Positions 43,713-54,081 of a stretch of 64,000 bases of DNA are shown here, piece by piece. Origin of the DNA: Mesotoga sp. Brook.08.105.5.1 (lineage in GTDB: Bacteria; Thermotogota; Thermotogae; Petrotogales; Kosmotogaceae). Within the stretch, counting starts at the first letter, position 1. Each line of letters opens with the position of its first letter. The notes below the pieces were generated by a model. The model did no database searches. It worked only from the letters and a program-made list of their open reading frames with translations, and had not been told where the DNA came from. The stretch covers positions 62,001-126,000 of the forward strand of contig NZ_AYTW01000016.1 of NCBI RefSeq assembly GCF_002752635.1, given 5' to 3'. The position numbers and the translations under genes were made by a program.

Positions 43713-43959
43713 GTGAAGGGCCACATAATGATCTGTTTCCTTGCGCTTGTAATGGAGACTGCCTTATGCAGAAAGCTGAAAGAGATTGGAAGTGCTTTCT
43801 CTTACGCAGAAATACTCGAAGACTTGAAAGAGATAAGGGCAGTTGAGCTAACGGTAGAAGGCAAACGCTTTCTTGCAAGGAGAAATGATGGGCAATGCTT
43901 ACGACGCTTTCAAAGCACTCAAAATAAGACCCCCGGATCTACTCAAAGAGATTGCATAA
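43713..43959 (+). pseudogene. Transposase C-terminal remnant (IS1634/IS4-type)
   Basis: VKGHIMICFLALVMETALCR followed by KLKEIGSAFSYAEILEDLKE and RAVELTVEGKRFLARR is the typical C-terminus of IS1634-type transposases. A frameshift near 43888 moves the ending to GNAYDAFKALKIRPPDLLKE and a TAA at 43957-43959. The catalytic core is missing, so the element cannot move. Just downstream is a palindrome, TACCACTGTGGTGGTA. Confidence 0.8.
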
Positions 43960-44348
43960 TATACCACTGTGGTGGTACGTCTGTTTTACTTTTCATTTTT
44001 CCCCTTGTTTAGCTGTTTTTAGATTCGTTGCTGTCAAAGTTGAGTCTAAGTTCTCATTCCTGCAATTATCTGCTTCTTAAGTGGGGCAGCGATTTCTAAA
44101 CTAACTCTTGAAAGGTCTGGCGATGGAGCACTTCAAAAGCAATGAGAGCACTAAGTTCAGGTTTTCTTGGACCACAGTATAATCTGCAAAGCGCAACAAT
44201 TGCAGCAAACTTCGAAGCCTTTTTCTTGCGATTGTTGTCGTCTGGTGAACTTAGATGCTATCTGACGTCAATATCTCCGATCATTCAACGTATCGATATG
44301 CTTGTTATTATATGATGCCAGGCTCGAGCACTCGAAAATAGGTGAATA
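43960..44348. other. Remnant DNA between transposase fragment and the surface operon
   Basis: No intact gene. A minus-strand frame at about 44108-44254 reads SSPDDNNRKKKASKFAAIVA, LCRLYCGPRKPELSALIAFE, VLHRQTFQELV and stops; it looks like real but decayed coding sequence that I cannot assign. Confidence 0.4.
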
Positions 44349-47300
44349 CTATTTTTTCTCGACTGAAATCGTTAGATCACCGTTCTTACCAGGTTCGAGC
44401 CATATCGTCCTCAGATTTTCTGAGACAGTATATCCCTTTGGCAAGTCTGTTATTTCGATGGAGTGTTCCCCAAAGACAAGTCCTACCAGTTCGATCATTC
44501 CAAAGACCTGGAATTCGATTCCATCGACATTCAGACTAACCACTTCATACAAATAATCTCCTGTCTCGTCAATCAAAGATATGTTCAGTGAGCTCCTTTG
44601 AGCGAATCCAATCGCGACCAGAGTATCGCCCGTTTCGTTCACTTCTATTGTTTCAATAGGTGTAGTCCGAGAAAACAGTCTTTCAAAGCCCCTGTCCATA
44701 GTCAGACTTGCCCTGCTGACACCGGCAGGAACACCCTCAAGGACCGTTTGGGAACCTATTCTAAAGGGCTTTCCGCCTATGGTTAGAATACCTGAAGCAT
44801 CCAGAAGGGGCTCGTCGCTCTCTCTCAGACCGTTCGCGTTCAGGTCTCTGAAGAGGACCACTTCGATTTTCCGCTGGAAGGCGACACCAAATTCGACATT
44901 CTTCCTCTCTCCCGGCTTCAGCTCTAGCTGTCTGTTCAAAGAACCGGTCGTGATACTGACACCCGAACCGAGCGAGGCCAGATCCAGCGAGATTCTTATA
45001 ATTCCCGGCGAGACCGGGATGGTAAGTGTTCCGTCTTCTGTAAACACTACGTCCTCTCCTATGTTGATAGAGAAGCTCTTCAGGTATTCCTCTTCCTTAT
45101 CGTATGTGCCCGAAGAATTCGAGTCGACAAAGATACGTATGTCCACGTACGCCGGTGACTCCATAAACGGCCAATAGAAGTCTCTGGATCCGTACTCTGT
45201 TACATGAAGCTCCGGAGAATCCTTAAGCAACGAAACAAGTGAATCGGGGTATTCGACGAGTTCGACTCTGTAAAGACCGACGGGCAACTCGACAGATATG
45301 ACTCCATTTTCATCGCTCTCGTACTCTTCTCCATCTATTCTCACCTTGACACTTGTGGGCATCTCACCTGTATCGAATTTTGTATCGAGATCCTTGTCGA
45401 GAAAGAAGTAGAGGTTCAACTTTCCGGTGTTTCTGCTCTTGAAGAACCAGCTGTCGTCTAATTTGATTTTTACTCCAAAGTAGAAACCGTCCCTTCTCAA
45501 ATTTCCAAGGAAGCTCTCCTTTAGCGAACCGAAGCCATAACCAGCGTAGACAACTGTATCCGGCCACAGGGTGAGACCGGCCTGGACTATGAATCTGTTA
45601 TAGAAACCGCCTCTATTGTCGTTTACAAGATATCCGGCACCGGTGATATAGAAGAGATCTGCAAAAGACTTCTCTGCTCTGAGTCCGTTTATTGTGTAAA
45701 CCATGTTTTTCTTGAGATATATCTCCCCGGTCAGAGCGAAGTTGAAGGTTCTATCATACCAGAAGACAGTGTCAAGAGTCAGTCGGCCTTCGGAAGTCGT
45801 TTCTTCTCCGTTTCTGCTTATATAGTAAGCTCCCTCCGCAAGGAGAGCCAGAGGGCTCCTCAACTGGGGAACATATGCGAGGCCGGCCTGGACTTCAAAT
45901 CTGCTGCTCTGGGTCTTCAGGTCGTTCGTGAAGAGAATGTGATATGCCGGTCTAAGCCTATCAAGATCGAGATACTCTCCCCGGCTCTCTATAAGAAATC
46001 GCGACAGGGCGAATCCGGTGTCAAATCTTAGATCTGTATCCAGCCTGAGTTTGAGGGACTCAATCTCACGGTTCTCTATACCTACATGCAGGGCGTAGAA
46101 GTCCTCGGTGTTCGAGCCAACGAGAGTGTGTCTGCCCTGTAAGAGGAAATCCAGATTGACGATGCCCGGAGAATAGGAGGCAGTGTAACCGGCTCCAATC
46201 GAGACCCTGTCCGAAAGAATCGCCTCGAGATCTATCTTCCCCGTATCCAGCGTATAGCCAAAGCCGATAATTGTGGTGAACCTTAGATCCGGCAGAAACT
46301 CTATCTTCTCTTTTGCTGTTATAGAGACCTTGCCAAGTTTCTTCAATATGTATGGAGTCAGCGACAGTTTTACCCTGCCCGCTCCGGAATAGTCAAATAC
46401 TACATCTCCTCCTGCAAAGAGAGACTCGCCGATACCAAAGTCGGTCCTCAAAGAGAGACCCGCGACCGGACTGACTCCTCTAAGTCCCAGACTGATTTCC
46501 CCGCTGAGCCTGGTCTTGTCCAGCGATAACCTCGGTCTTGCGGTGAGCCGGACTTCATTTTCCAGACCGTCCTGCTTATGTATCAGAGACTCCTTGAGCG
46601 AGACTTCAGTCATAACCTGACCTGCTTTGAAGTCTCTCAGCAGCTCAAGCGAGAGGGTTCCCGTCTTAGCCTTTTCATCGAAGCTGTATCCCGAGAGCAG
46701 CTTCAGCTCAAATACCTTTGGATTGAGTTCAAGACTGAAACCGAAGCCTGAAAAGGGTCTGGAATTGCCCGGCGCCTTGAAGTCTCTGTCCAGGTGAGCT
46801 TCCAGATTACCGACGACCGTCTTGCTCACAAACTTCAGCGCCCCTGCGGCCCGAAATCCGAAGTCTCCGGTGTCCGAGGAGACCAGCAGTTCCAACGAAG
46901 GCGAAAGGCCTTCGGAAATGCTTCCGTCCACCTTCAAAGACGCAAACCGGTAGCCTTCACTTAGGCCTCTGAATAGTCCGGTCAGGGTATACTTCCAGCC
47001 CGAAGAAGAGTAAGTTAGATACGCCATCATGTCGAGATCTCCCGGCGAGGTCGAATCGGTAGAATAAACTGCCTCGATCCACACCGGGTTGAAGTCCAGA
47101 TCGAAATAAGGAACAGGTTTACTGAAGATCAGCAGTCTATTCGAATTGTAGAGGGTGTAGTCTTCTCCCCTTCTCAAAACCCGTCGAGTGATTATCTCGC
47201 CTTCGCTGTCTCTGGTGATTAGGCTTATAGTCTCGCCCCCCGAAGCCGGTACTTCAGACAGGTAATAAGGACCTCGTATACCCTCTCCCCTGAACTCCTC

Positions 47301-50300
47301 GGTCCTCTTTCCCCTGTAAACTGGATTCACGAAGAGTTTGTAGGAAAAGACATCGCCGCTGTATTCGCTGGAAAGACCCGTTCCACTTGACAGAAAGCCC
47401 GTGCTTCCGCGGGTTTCAAACGTATAGTCTCCAAGTTGAACGTTGAAATGCCCGATTTCATAGCGCAGAAAATACGGGCGAGATGAGGGAGCTAGCGTAC
47501 CCTTTATCGATTCGTCGCCATGGGTGATATACGTATCGAAATCGGCCGACGATTCTTCACCGAAACGGAAGGTAAGCAAACCTTTATCGATATTGAGGCG
47601 ACCGAAAACACCGCCTTCAAAGGACAGCGAACGATCTTTTAAGCTGTACTGAAGCTGTGTGCTTCCTGTTATAAGCGGTGGACGCGATTCGACTGCATAC
47701 TCCAGACGAACATCTTTAGACAGATCACCGTACCTTACAGAGAAGTCTACTGCATAAGCCTGAGCCGTGGGCTTCAATTTAAGTTTAGAGACGCCATTTT
47801 CGAGCTTCAGTCTCGTTCCGTCCCAGTCGGAGGGTTCCAGGACGATATGCGAATCGAGACCTTCAATAATGAGAGTTCCACCGACCGATGATGGGACGCC
47901 CCTTTCATCGACCAGCGAGATTACGACCAGTACCTCTGTCACACCGTCGGCGGTGAGTATAAGTGGCTCGGTCGAGACTCTGAATTCAAAGGGCTCTCCG
48001 GAGAGATATACCTCTATCTCCTTGCTGCCTTTTGCAGTTCCATCCTGCCAGTCTAGCCTTATTCTATTCCTTCCGGGATTCAACTTCACATTGAAGTACT
48101 TCACAAAAAGCCAGAGGCCGTCTGCGTCGTTGGCCTTCTGACCTATCTGGCTCTCGGGAACGACAATATCGTTTACGTAGAGAGTGTGGCGGCTTTCTAT
48201 GGGCATTGCCACCTCTACCATGAGTCTGTCAACGCCGACAAATTCCTGTCCGTTCAACGGTGTGACTATATAACCGTAATCGGAGAACATGGAGGGATCT
48301 AGACTCTGATTTCCAGAGACTATTAGCGACGCGGCGTCAAAGCCTTTGAGAGTCAGCGGATTTCTATATGTTATCGTCTCAACGATTCTCTCCCTGTGGA
48401 TCAGCGGTATATCTATGATAGTGTACATTCCCGGCAGCGTCTCGATCATGAAAGATCTGTCGTCTCCAAGCGATCGGCTATCCTGATTCGGCGAAAGCCT
48501 GTAAGGCGTCACGTCAATATCTACCTTGACGATGTGGAGCCCCGGTTTCAGCCTGTCGAAATGAAACAGTCCGTCCTTATCCGTAACGACGAAGGAACCG
48601 TCCTGAAGGAGCAGTCTGACGGGCAGAGGTTTGCTGTCATCTTTATCGTAGAAGCCGTTTCCATTTTCATCTACATAAATCCTGCCTATGATTCCAGTGC
48701 CCGTATTCATAGGCCTGAAGACGCGCACGTCGACGACAGAGGGTTCTGTTACCACTTCCGTGCTGTACTCTTCGGATAAAATCGTACCGATAGCCCTGAC
48801 CATGTTTTTCAGGAATTCTCCGGTAAACTCGTCGAGTCTCAGACGGTAAACTACCCTGGACTTCTCTCCAGGCTTCAGGTCTCTAAGATTATCGAAGATC
48901 AGCATATCTTCAAGTATCAGAGGCTCTACGGGTTCGCCGTCGATGCTTCCGCTTCCCTCGACGTAAGAGGTCCCCGGCGGGATTCTATCCTCCAGCCTGA
49001 GTTCAGTTACAGTTGCTATGGTACTGGGGTTTGACACCTCGATAGTGTAGGTAATCTCCGACCCCAGCTCAACGATCGAAGGAGAGGCCAGCTTCACGAG
49101 CTCCAGACTACCGTGGAAGATCTTCACGGAGACCCTTTCTGAGTCTTCGAAAGTTCCATCGCCGGAGACGGTTGCCGTGTTCTCAATTACGGTCCCTTCA
49201 GCGAGACCGTCAACCGTAGTGCATTTAAAGGTAATCTCCACACTCTCCAGAGGATCAAGAGAGTCGAACTCGACCGTGAGTATTCTCTCTTGACTGTTGA
49301 ATGAAACCGTAGCCTCTTTTGAAACCTCAATTTCGTACGGAGCCGAAAGGAGCGAGGAAATAGGATCGCTAACCGTGATCTTTCCGGTCGAACTTTCAGA
49401 CTCGTTCTCCACCGAGATAAGGAAACGCACTTCGGCCTTTGGCATTAAAAGCGAGCTCGAGAGAACGACTTTGGATATGCTTAGACTGTCTGACTTCCTG
49501 ATATGTGGAATTATATCTATCGTTCTGTTCTCCTCGTTGCCCATTACGGTTTTGGGTATGAACTTAAAGCCTTTCTCGAAATTACTGCCGCTAACGCCTT
49601 CGGGAATAGTTGCCTCCAGTATTATATCTACCTCTTGCCCGGGAGCAACGACCCCGACATCCACATAACCGCTTCCGTCTGTGTCCGTCAGAGGAACTCC
49701 CGTATCGTCTTTGAAGACGAATCCCCAGCCGTCTAGCTGAAAGTTGGCACTTTCGATAAGCAGATCCATTACACCCGGCGCGTTTCCGTCGTTCTTCAGA
49801 GTATGACGGAATATGACAGTATCACCATCGAAAACCGTAATAGTGCTGACCGTAGTGTCCTCAGGAGTCATTTCCGGCGCGTCCGGGTATCCGAAAGGAC
49901 CTAGAAGAGGGACTCCCAGAGCCGGAATGGTGAAATCGACAGTATTTGTCTTTGAGGACCATGTTGTTCCAAGCCTCGAGTAAGAAACACTGGCGGTGTT
50001 GTAGCGCCTGCCTGCCGCAACGTTCTTTGGGAAGAAGACATCGAAAGATATTTCGACAGACTGCCCTGGACTAACCGGACCGAAGGTGAGCTCGAAGCCC
50101 TTTATCTCTTCATCGTTCTGTGGCGGCTCGGGCAACCAATCCAGACCATCGAAGTAGCGGGCGGAGAAATCGTAATTTGAAAAGAGAGAAGCGGAATCGA
50201 GAACTCCGTCAACCAGGTTGCCCCCGTAGTCTATGAAGTCTTTGAGAACGAGGCTGTCCAATTCGTACTCCGAATTGTTTGTGAGGCTCACCGAGAAGGA

Positions 50301-50945
50301 CTGCGAGCTACCCGGGAGAACGGTCTCCAGGAGTCTGGATTTTGTGGAGACGACAATCTCCTTCTCTTCCACCTTTATCTGGGCTATGTTGTCGTCATCG
50401 GTGTTGCCGGCCGGGTCTATTCCGACTATGTTGATAAAACCTTTATCGGTCAAATCACCGGTCTCTTCGAGGATAACTCTTACTATCAGCTTTTTTGAAC
50501 CATCGATTTCGAGGTCGACACTATTTACCGGTGTTTTTGCCTGTCCCGAGATACCCTCTTCTCCTTCATCGAGATAAATACCGATAACTCTAAGCACCGG
50601 GGTCCCCGAGGGGCCGTCTCCAAAGATCTGAGAGGCTGAGAGCGAGATGGTTGTCGGGCTGTTTCCAAAATTTCGTGCCACGTAGTTTAGATCAACTGTG
50701 CTTCCTTCGAAACCCTCTCTTTCCTGACCGGGTTTCTCGAATGTCCCGTCGGGCTTTATCGTGAAACCATAGACGGGCAATACCGTAGTGACGACCTTAT
50801 CCGAGAAGATCGTAATGTGATTGCCATCGATATCTCTGTATCTGGCAAAGGCAAAGTTCTCTATCTTAGAACCGGCAGCCGGTGCCGGGACAATCACAGT
50901 TGTCACAAAGATTAATATAAGAAGCATTACGATCTTCCTGCGCAC
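44349..50945 (-). CDS. Giant surface protein: DUF11 repeats, SdrD-like domains and a predicted beta-barrel
   Basis: 2198 residues. Signal peptide ending PAPAAGS. Residues 25-70 (FARYRDIDGNHITIFSDKVV, TTVLPVYGF) are shared with the 830-residue protein upstream. DUF11-type domains fill about 200-730. An SdrD B/carboxypeptidase-regulatory domain is near 752 (YVDENGNGFYDKDD). Around residue 1225 comes VLRRGEDYTLYNSNRLLIFS, a motif found in large outer-membrane proteins. From about 1090 to 1830 the sequence is dense alternating beta strands, as in an outer-membrane barrel. Three more SdrD-like, calcium-type repeats close the protein (FLDKDLDTKFDTGE; VDSNSSGTYDKEEE; RDLNANGLRESDE). Last gene of the operon. 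Barrel assignment is inference. Confidence 0.85.
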   Translation of the reverse strand: MRRKIVMLLILIFVTTVIVPAPAAGSKIENFAFARYRDIDGNHITIFSDKVVTTVLPVYGFTIKPDGTFEKPGQEREGFEGSTVDLNYVARNFGNSPTTISLSASQIFGDGPSGTPVLRVIGIYLDEGEEGISGQAKTPVNSVDLEIDGSKKLIVRVILEETGDLTDKGFINIVGIDPAGNTDDDNIAQIKVEEKEIVVSTKSRLLETVLPGSSQSFSVSLTNNSEYELDSLVLKDFIDYGGNLVDGVLDSASLFSNYDFSARYFDGLDWLPEPPQNDEEIKGFELTFGPVSPGQSVEISFDVFFPKNVAAGRRYNTASVSYSRLGTTWSSKTNTVDFTIPALGVPLLGPFGYPDAPEMTPEDTTVSTITVFDGDTVIFRHTLKNDGNAPGVMDLLIESANFQLDGWGFVFKDDTGVPLTDTDGSGYVDVGVVAPGQEVDIILEATIPEGVSGSNFEKGFKFIPKTVMGNEENRTIDIIPHIRKSDSLSISKVVLSSSLLMPKAEVRFLISVENESESSTGKITVSDPISSLLSAPYEIEVSKEATVSFNSQERILTVEFDSLDPLESVEITFKCTTVDGLAEGTVIENTATVSGDGTFEDSERVSVKIFHGSLELVKLASPSIVELGSEITYTIEVSNPSTIATVTELRLEDRIPPGTSYVEGSGSIDGEPVEPLILEDMLIFDNLRDLKPGEKSRVVYRLRLDEFTGEFLKNMVRAIGTILSEEYSTEVVTEPSVVDVRVFRPMNTGTGIIGRIYVDENGNGFYDKDDSKPLPVRLLLQDGSFVVTDKDGLFHFDRLKPGLHIVKVDIDVTPYRLSPNQDSRSLGDDRSFMIETLPGMYTIIDIPLIHRERIVETITYRNPLTLKGFDAASLIVSGNQSLDPSMFSDYGYIVTPLNGQEFVGVDRLMVEVAMPIESRHTLYVNDIVVPESQIGQKANDADGLWLFVKYFNVKLNPGRNRIRLDWQDGTAKGSKEIEVYLSGEPFEFRVSTEPLILTADGVTEVLVVISLVDERGVPSSVGGTLIIEGLDSHIVLEPSDWDGTRLKLENGVSKLKLKPTAQAYAVDFSVRYGDLSKDVRLEYAVESRPPLITGSTQLQYSLKDRSLSFEGGVFGRLNIDKGLLTFRFGEESSADFDTYITHGDESIKGTLAPSSRPYFLRYEIGHFNVQLGDYTFETRGSTGFLSSGTGLSSEYSGDVFSYKLFVNPVYRGKRTEEFRGEGIRGPYYLSEVPASGGETISLITRDSEGEIITRRVLRRGEDYTLYNSNRLLIFSKPVPYFDLDFNPVWIEAVYSTDSTSPGDLDMMAYLTYSSSGWKYTLTGLFRGLSEGYRFASLKVDGSISEGLSPSLELLVSSDTGDFGFRAAGALKFVSKTVVGNLEAHLDRDFKAPGNSRPFSGFGFSLELNPKVFELKLLSGYSFDEKAKTGTLSLELLRDFKAGQVMTEVSLKESLIHKQDGLENEVRLTARPRLSLDKTRLSGEISLGLRGVSPVAGLSLRTDFGIGESLFAGGDVVFDYSGAGRVKLSLTPYILKKLGKVSITAKEKIEFLPDLRFTTIIGFGYTLDTGKIDLEAILSDRVSIGAGYTASYSPGIVNLDFLLQGRHTLVGSNTEDFYALHVGIENREIESLKLRLDTDLRFDTGFALSRFLIESRGEYLDLDRLRPAYHILFTNDLKTQSSRFEVQAGLAYVPQLRSPLALLAEGAYYISRNGEETTSEGRLTLDTVFWYDRTFNFALTGEIYLKKNMVYTINGLRAEKSFADLFYITGAGYLVNDNRGGFYNRFIVQAGLTLWPDTVVYAGYGFGSLKESFLGNLRRDGFYFGVKIKLDDSWFFKSRNTGKLNLYFFLDKDLDTKFDTGEMPTSVKVRIDGEEYESDENGVISVELPVGLYRVELVEYPDSLVSLLKDSPELHVTEYGSRDFYWPFMESPAYVDIRIFVDSNSSGTYDKEEEYLKSFSINIGEDVVFTEDGTLTIPVSPGIIRISLDLASLGSGVSITTGSLNRQLELKPGERKNVEFGVAFQRKIEVVLFRDLNANGLRESDEPLLDASGILTIGGKPFRIGSQTVLEGVPAGVSRASLTMDRGFERLFSRTTPIETIEVNETGDTLVAIGFAQRSSLNISLIDETGDYLYEVVSLNVDGIEFQVFGMIELVGLVFGEHSIEITDLPKGYTVSENLRTIWLEPGKNGDLTISVEKK

Positions 50946-50964
50946 CTAATCACCTCGCTGTCCT

Positions 50965-51035
50965 CATCTCTGTGATCTCCAAAGAGCTGTCCCCGAGATC
51001 ACAGAGATGAAGAGCCATGGCCCGAAGGCCATGGC
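50965..51035 (-). promoter_or_regulatory. Structured intergenic RNA: long inverted repeat and UUCG hairpin
   Basis: A perfect 15-bp inverted repeat (CATCTCTGTGATCTC at 50965-50979 with its complement at 50995-51009) and a separate 9-bp hairpin, GCCATGGCC with loop TTCG (minus strand) at 51014-51035, fill the 97-bp gap between two operon genes. There is no U-run, so processing or mRNA stability is more likely than simple termination. Confidence 0.75.
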
Positions 51036-51042
51036 AATTAGA

Positions 51043-53535
51043 TCAATAACCGTCTATCAATACCGGGAAGACAACCGTGCCTGACTGACCGGCCGTCAAT
51101 GTTCCGATTATCCACTTGACGGTGGTTACAGAGGCAAGAGTGCTTTTGTCGAATGTTGCCCAGTCCTCCCATGTCACTCCGTAATCGGTGCTAACCTGAG
51201 ACGGTTCGGTGAAGTTGACCGTGTCGGTTACTATTACAGGATCAAGAGAGGTGTAGAACGGAATCGTATCGTAGATGATCAGATTATTGATTGGTTCCGT
51301 TCCGGTGTCGGCATAGGTTATAGTGTAGATCAGCTGTTCGCCGGGCTTTGCATCGGTCTTATTGACGGCCTTCTCCAGAGTGACCTTTTCCGATACAACG
51401 ACCGTGATATCTATAACAGTTGCCGTAACGTTAGTATCCTCCTGAACCTCGGCCTTCAGATAAGCAACATCAGTCACGCCAAGAGGTTCATCACTCGGGA
51501 CCTCAAGCCTGAATATTCCTGTTATGCTAACGCCGGGCTCGAGTGTCCAAGTTGCATCCAGATTTACTGGGTTTCCGCCCTGAAGGAAAGTGAAGTCCCA
51601 GCCTCTCGTCGAGCTTGGATAGAGCTTTACAGTCACCGCTACATTACCCGTGTTTGTCAGAGTGTGCTCGTAGTCGATATTCTGCCCGGGTGCGGCCGAT
51701 CCATTTCTGGATGGCAAAAGTGTAATGTGCCTGACAGCATTCACAGTGATCGTGTTTATTTGCGAGTCCTCAACTGTGGGTCTCGTCAAAGAAGTCGCAA
51801 AGAACTCCACGGGAACTGCTACTCCTGTGTAAAGGGCTCCTTCGGGGACGGTTACTCTCGCTATGATTCTGATCCCACTGTTTGGAGATACCTGACCAGT
51901 ATTTGTTATAGGTATCATCTCATCTGGATCGAGAACTCCGTTTCCGTTGGTATCGATATAGAACCTCACCGTATAGCCATCAACAAGATCGGCCGAGAGG
52001 CTGAAAGTATCGCCAGCATCGGAGTTATTTACGACGTCAAGCGGGAAATATGCATAAGAGCCGGGATCGGCGTCTTTGTTTACCGAAGTCTTATCTACAG
52101 TAGTATCGGTGGCCGTTCCAGACATATTTCCGATCTTTACGGACGGGAAGGTTATTGGCTCGACCATGTCTGTTGTTGTATCGAAAGCGGCTGGAGATAT
52201 CGAGGAGATCGCTTTCACGAGAGCGGTAATCGAGGTGACACCTACATCAATATCTGCGGGTATGAAGATCTTGAGTGTAATGTCGAAGGTCTCTCCCGGT
52301 GCAAGCGGACCGGTGTCCTGCATCCCGTTGTCGTCGGTATCTGGTAGTGGAGTAAGGTTCTCGGTGAAAAAGGAGATAGCGACAACATTATCCAGGCCCG
52401 CAGGAAGAACTCCAGCGATTGTAATGTTTATTATGTCCGTTGAGAGACCGGCATTCTTTACTGTATTAGTGAACTCTACCAGAGTACCGGCAACACCGGG
52501 CTTTATCGTGATATCGTTCGGATCTTCCGCTTCGGGATTGTCTTTGGGACCGATCCAGACCTTAGTCGTCTCGTTGCCCGGTCCCCCAACCATGATAGTG
52601 GAAACGTTTGAGCTCCTGCTCACAGTCTCCAGTGCAGTCGTCTTGTAAGTCATCGTCGCCACGTTCTCGATGATACTTGCAAGAGTATTGTCTTTCACCT
52701 TCACTCTCAGTCTAATCCGGAAACTCGAGCCTGCATTAAGACTGGCGATATCCAAGGTCACGGTATTGCCTGTTACATCAACAGTCATACCTGCCGGTAC
52801 TTTGTCAAGGAAGCCAAGATATTCAAGACTTGCCGGCAGAACGTCGATTATGGTTATGTCTGAAGCTGCCTTGTTACCTACGTTAGCTCCGGAAATCGTG
52901 TAAACGACTTCGTCGCCGGCCTTGACTTCCTGCGGGGTGGCAGATTTGAAGAGAGTCAGCACGGCATCGTTATAGACCGTTGTGCGCGCCGCATTGTTGT
53001 GATCGAAAGCATTTACCGGATCGCTTGCCGAGTCAACATCAAGATAGACTGTGGCGGTGGTTCCGGCCGCAGCCGCGCTCGGCACCCTGTACCTGACTAT
53101 GACGTACCTGAAGTCACCCGATGGTATCGGGATTGTTTCTTTCCAGAGCTCTTCACCGGGGTCAACGACGCCATTGCCATTTTCGTCGTAGAAGACTTCG
53201 ATATTTTGCGGAGTAAATGTCGATGCGGTGTCGATATTCACAATCGTTTTGAAAGTATCGACAGTGTTTGCGAGATTGTCGATCCTGAACTGAAACTGCA
53301 TAGTCTGTCCGGCGGCACCTGGTTGTTCTATTAGATCGGGTGTGACAAGTACCGAATAGACCGGTAGTACCGTGGTTATTACCTGGTTCGATAGGATTGT
53401 TCTGGTTACTCCCCTGCCATCGGTATATGTAGCCGCGGCCTGGTTCTTGATTTTGGTGCCGGCGGCAGGTGGTGCGGCAATCGCGGCAACAGCTATCATG
53501 ACCGCGAGGAGCACCAGTAGAAGTTTCTTACTCAT
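51043..53535 (-). CDS. DUF11 repeat surface protein
   Basis: 830 residues. Signal peptide (MSKKLLLVLLAVMIAVAAIA), then KIKNQAAATYTDGRGVTRTI and NQVITTVLPVYS, the N-terminal module shared with the 2198-residue protein. The rest is repeated beta-sandwich DUF11-type domains, several carrying a calcium-binding-like loop (YDENGNGVVDPGEE; TDDNGMQDTGP; IDTNGNGVLDPDE). There is no anchor or catalytic motif at the C-terminus, which ends in VFPVLIDGY. Likely exported and held at the surface by interaction with a partner. Begins 21 bases after the stop of the preceding gene. Confidence 0.85.
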   Translation of the reverse strand: MSKKLLLVLLAVMIAVAAIAAPPAAGTKIKNQAAATYTDGRGVTRTILSNQVITTVLPVYSVLVTPDLIEQPGAAGQTMQFQFRIDNLANTVDTFKTIVNIDTASTFTPQNIEVFYDENGNGVVDPGEELWKETIPIPSGDFRYVIVRYRVPSAAAAGTTATVYLDVDSASDPVNAFDHNNAARTTVYNDAVLTLFKSATPQEVKAGDEVVYTISGANVGNKAASDITIIDVLPASLEYLGFLDKVPAGMTVDVTGNTVTLDIASLNAGSSFRIRLRVKVKDNTLASIIENVATMTYKTTALETVSRSSNVSTIMVGGPGNETTKVWIGPKDNPEAEDPNDITIKPGVAGTLVEFTNTVKNAGLSTDIINITIAGVLPAGLDNVVAISFFTENLTPLPDTDDNGMQDTGPLAPGETFDITLKIFIPADIDVGVTSITALVKAISSISPAAFDTTTDMVEPITFPSVKIGNMSGTATDTTVDKTSVNKDADPGSYAYFPLDVVNNSDAGDTFSLSADLVDGYTVRFYIDTNGNGVLDPDEMIPITNTGQVSPNSGIRIIARVTVPEGALYTGVAVPVEFFATSLTRPTVEDSQINTITVNAVRHITLLPSRNGSAAPGQNIDYEHTLTNTGNVAVTVKLYPSSTRGWDFTFLQGGNPVNLDATWTLEPGVSITGIFRLEVPSDEPLGVTDVAYLKAEVQEDTNVTATVIDITVVVSEKVTLEKAVNKTDAKPGEQLIYTITYADTGTEPINNLIIYDTIPFYTSLDPVIVTDTVNFTEPSQVSTDYGVTWEDWATFDKSTLASVTTVKWIIGTLTAGQSGTVVFPVLIDGY

Positions 53536-53555
53536 AAACTCACCTCCTGTGTGTT

Positions 53556-54065
53556 TTAATTGGACACCTTAACTCTGTAAAGCACTTTCAATATATCTGA
53601 TGGCATAAACTGTCTTTCATAGACCCACATGATGTTTGTATAAGCCGTAGGATTGACCAATCTCCTTACTGCCATCCCCCCCCTCACTTCTTCAAAGAAT
53701 AACGGTGGTTTTCCGAAAGTCTCCCCTCCATCGAAACTGAAGTAGAGCTCTAGTTCTCGACTCTCCCAGTCCAGATGTTCACGCTTCTCTCCAGTTGCGC
53801 TTCCCCTTATATAGAAAGTGCCTTCGGGGATCAATGCGATCATCTGGAGACCTTCGATCGTAGATTCCGATACGTTTTCATATGTGAGAACATAAAGAAT
53901 CTCATCACCCGGAAAGACCTCGTCGGGTTCTTCGTATGTCTCTGTCGCACTCTGAGAATCCCAGACCTTATAACTTTCGATACTGACCTTTATAGGTTCC
54001 TCGTTGGCAAACCCCAGTAAAAAGAGTGCTGAAAGAAAAACGATTGTAAGGAAACACTTCTTCAT
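53556..54065 (-). CDS. Small DUF11-like exported protein
   Basis: 169 residues from ATG 54065 (SD GGGAGGGGA). Signal peptide (MKKCFLTIVFLSALFLLGFA) followed by one DUF11-type domain (EVFPGDEILYVLTYENVSES, MIALIPEGTFYIRGSATGEK, ILKVLYRVKVSN). It starts 17 bases after the preceding stop and ends 21 bases before the next start, so it is clearly part of the surface operon. Its single domain could cap or bridge the larger partners. Confidence 0.85.
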   Translation of the reverse strand: MKKCFLTIVFLSALFLLGFANEEPIKVSIESYKVWDSQSATETYEEPDEVFPGDEILYVLTYENVSESTIEGLQMIALIPEGTFYIRGSATGEKREHLDWESRELELYFSFDGGETFGKPPLFFEEVRGGMAVRRLVNPTAYTNIMWVYERQFMPSDILKVLYRVKVSN

Positions 54066-54081
54066 CTGTATCCCCTCCCGA

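Noticed and set aside
50965-51009. 15-bp inverted repeat as insertion-sequence ends
   Set aside because: Only 15 bases separate the arms, too few for an element, and there is no target duplication; an RNA hairpin is simpler.
51664-52648. Plus-strand frames of 190-227 codons opposite the DUF11 gene
   Set aside because: Composition mirrors the Thr/Val-rich coding strand; no ribosome site or known motif.
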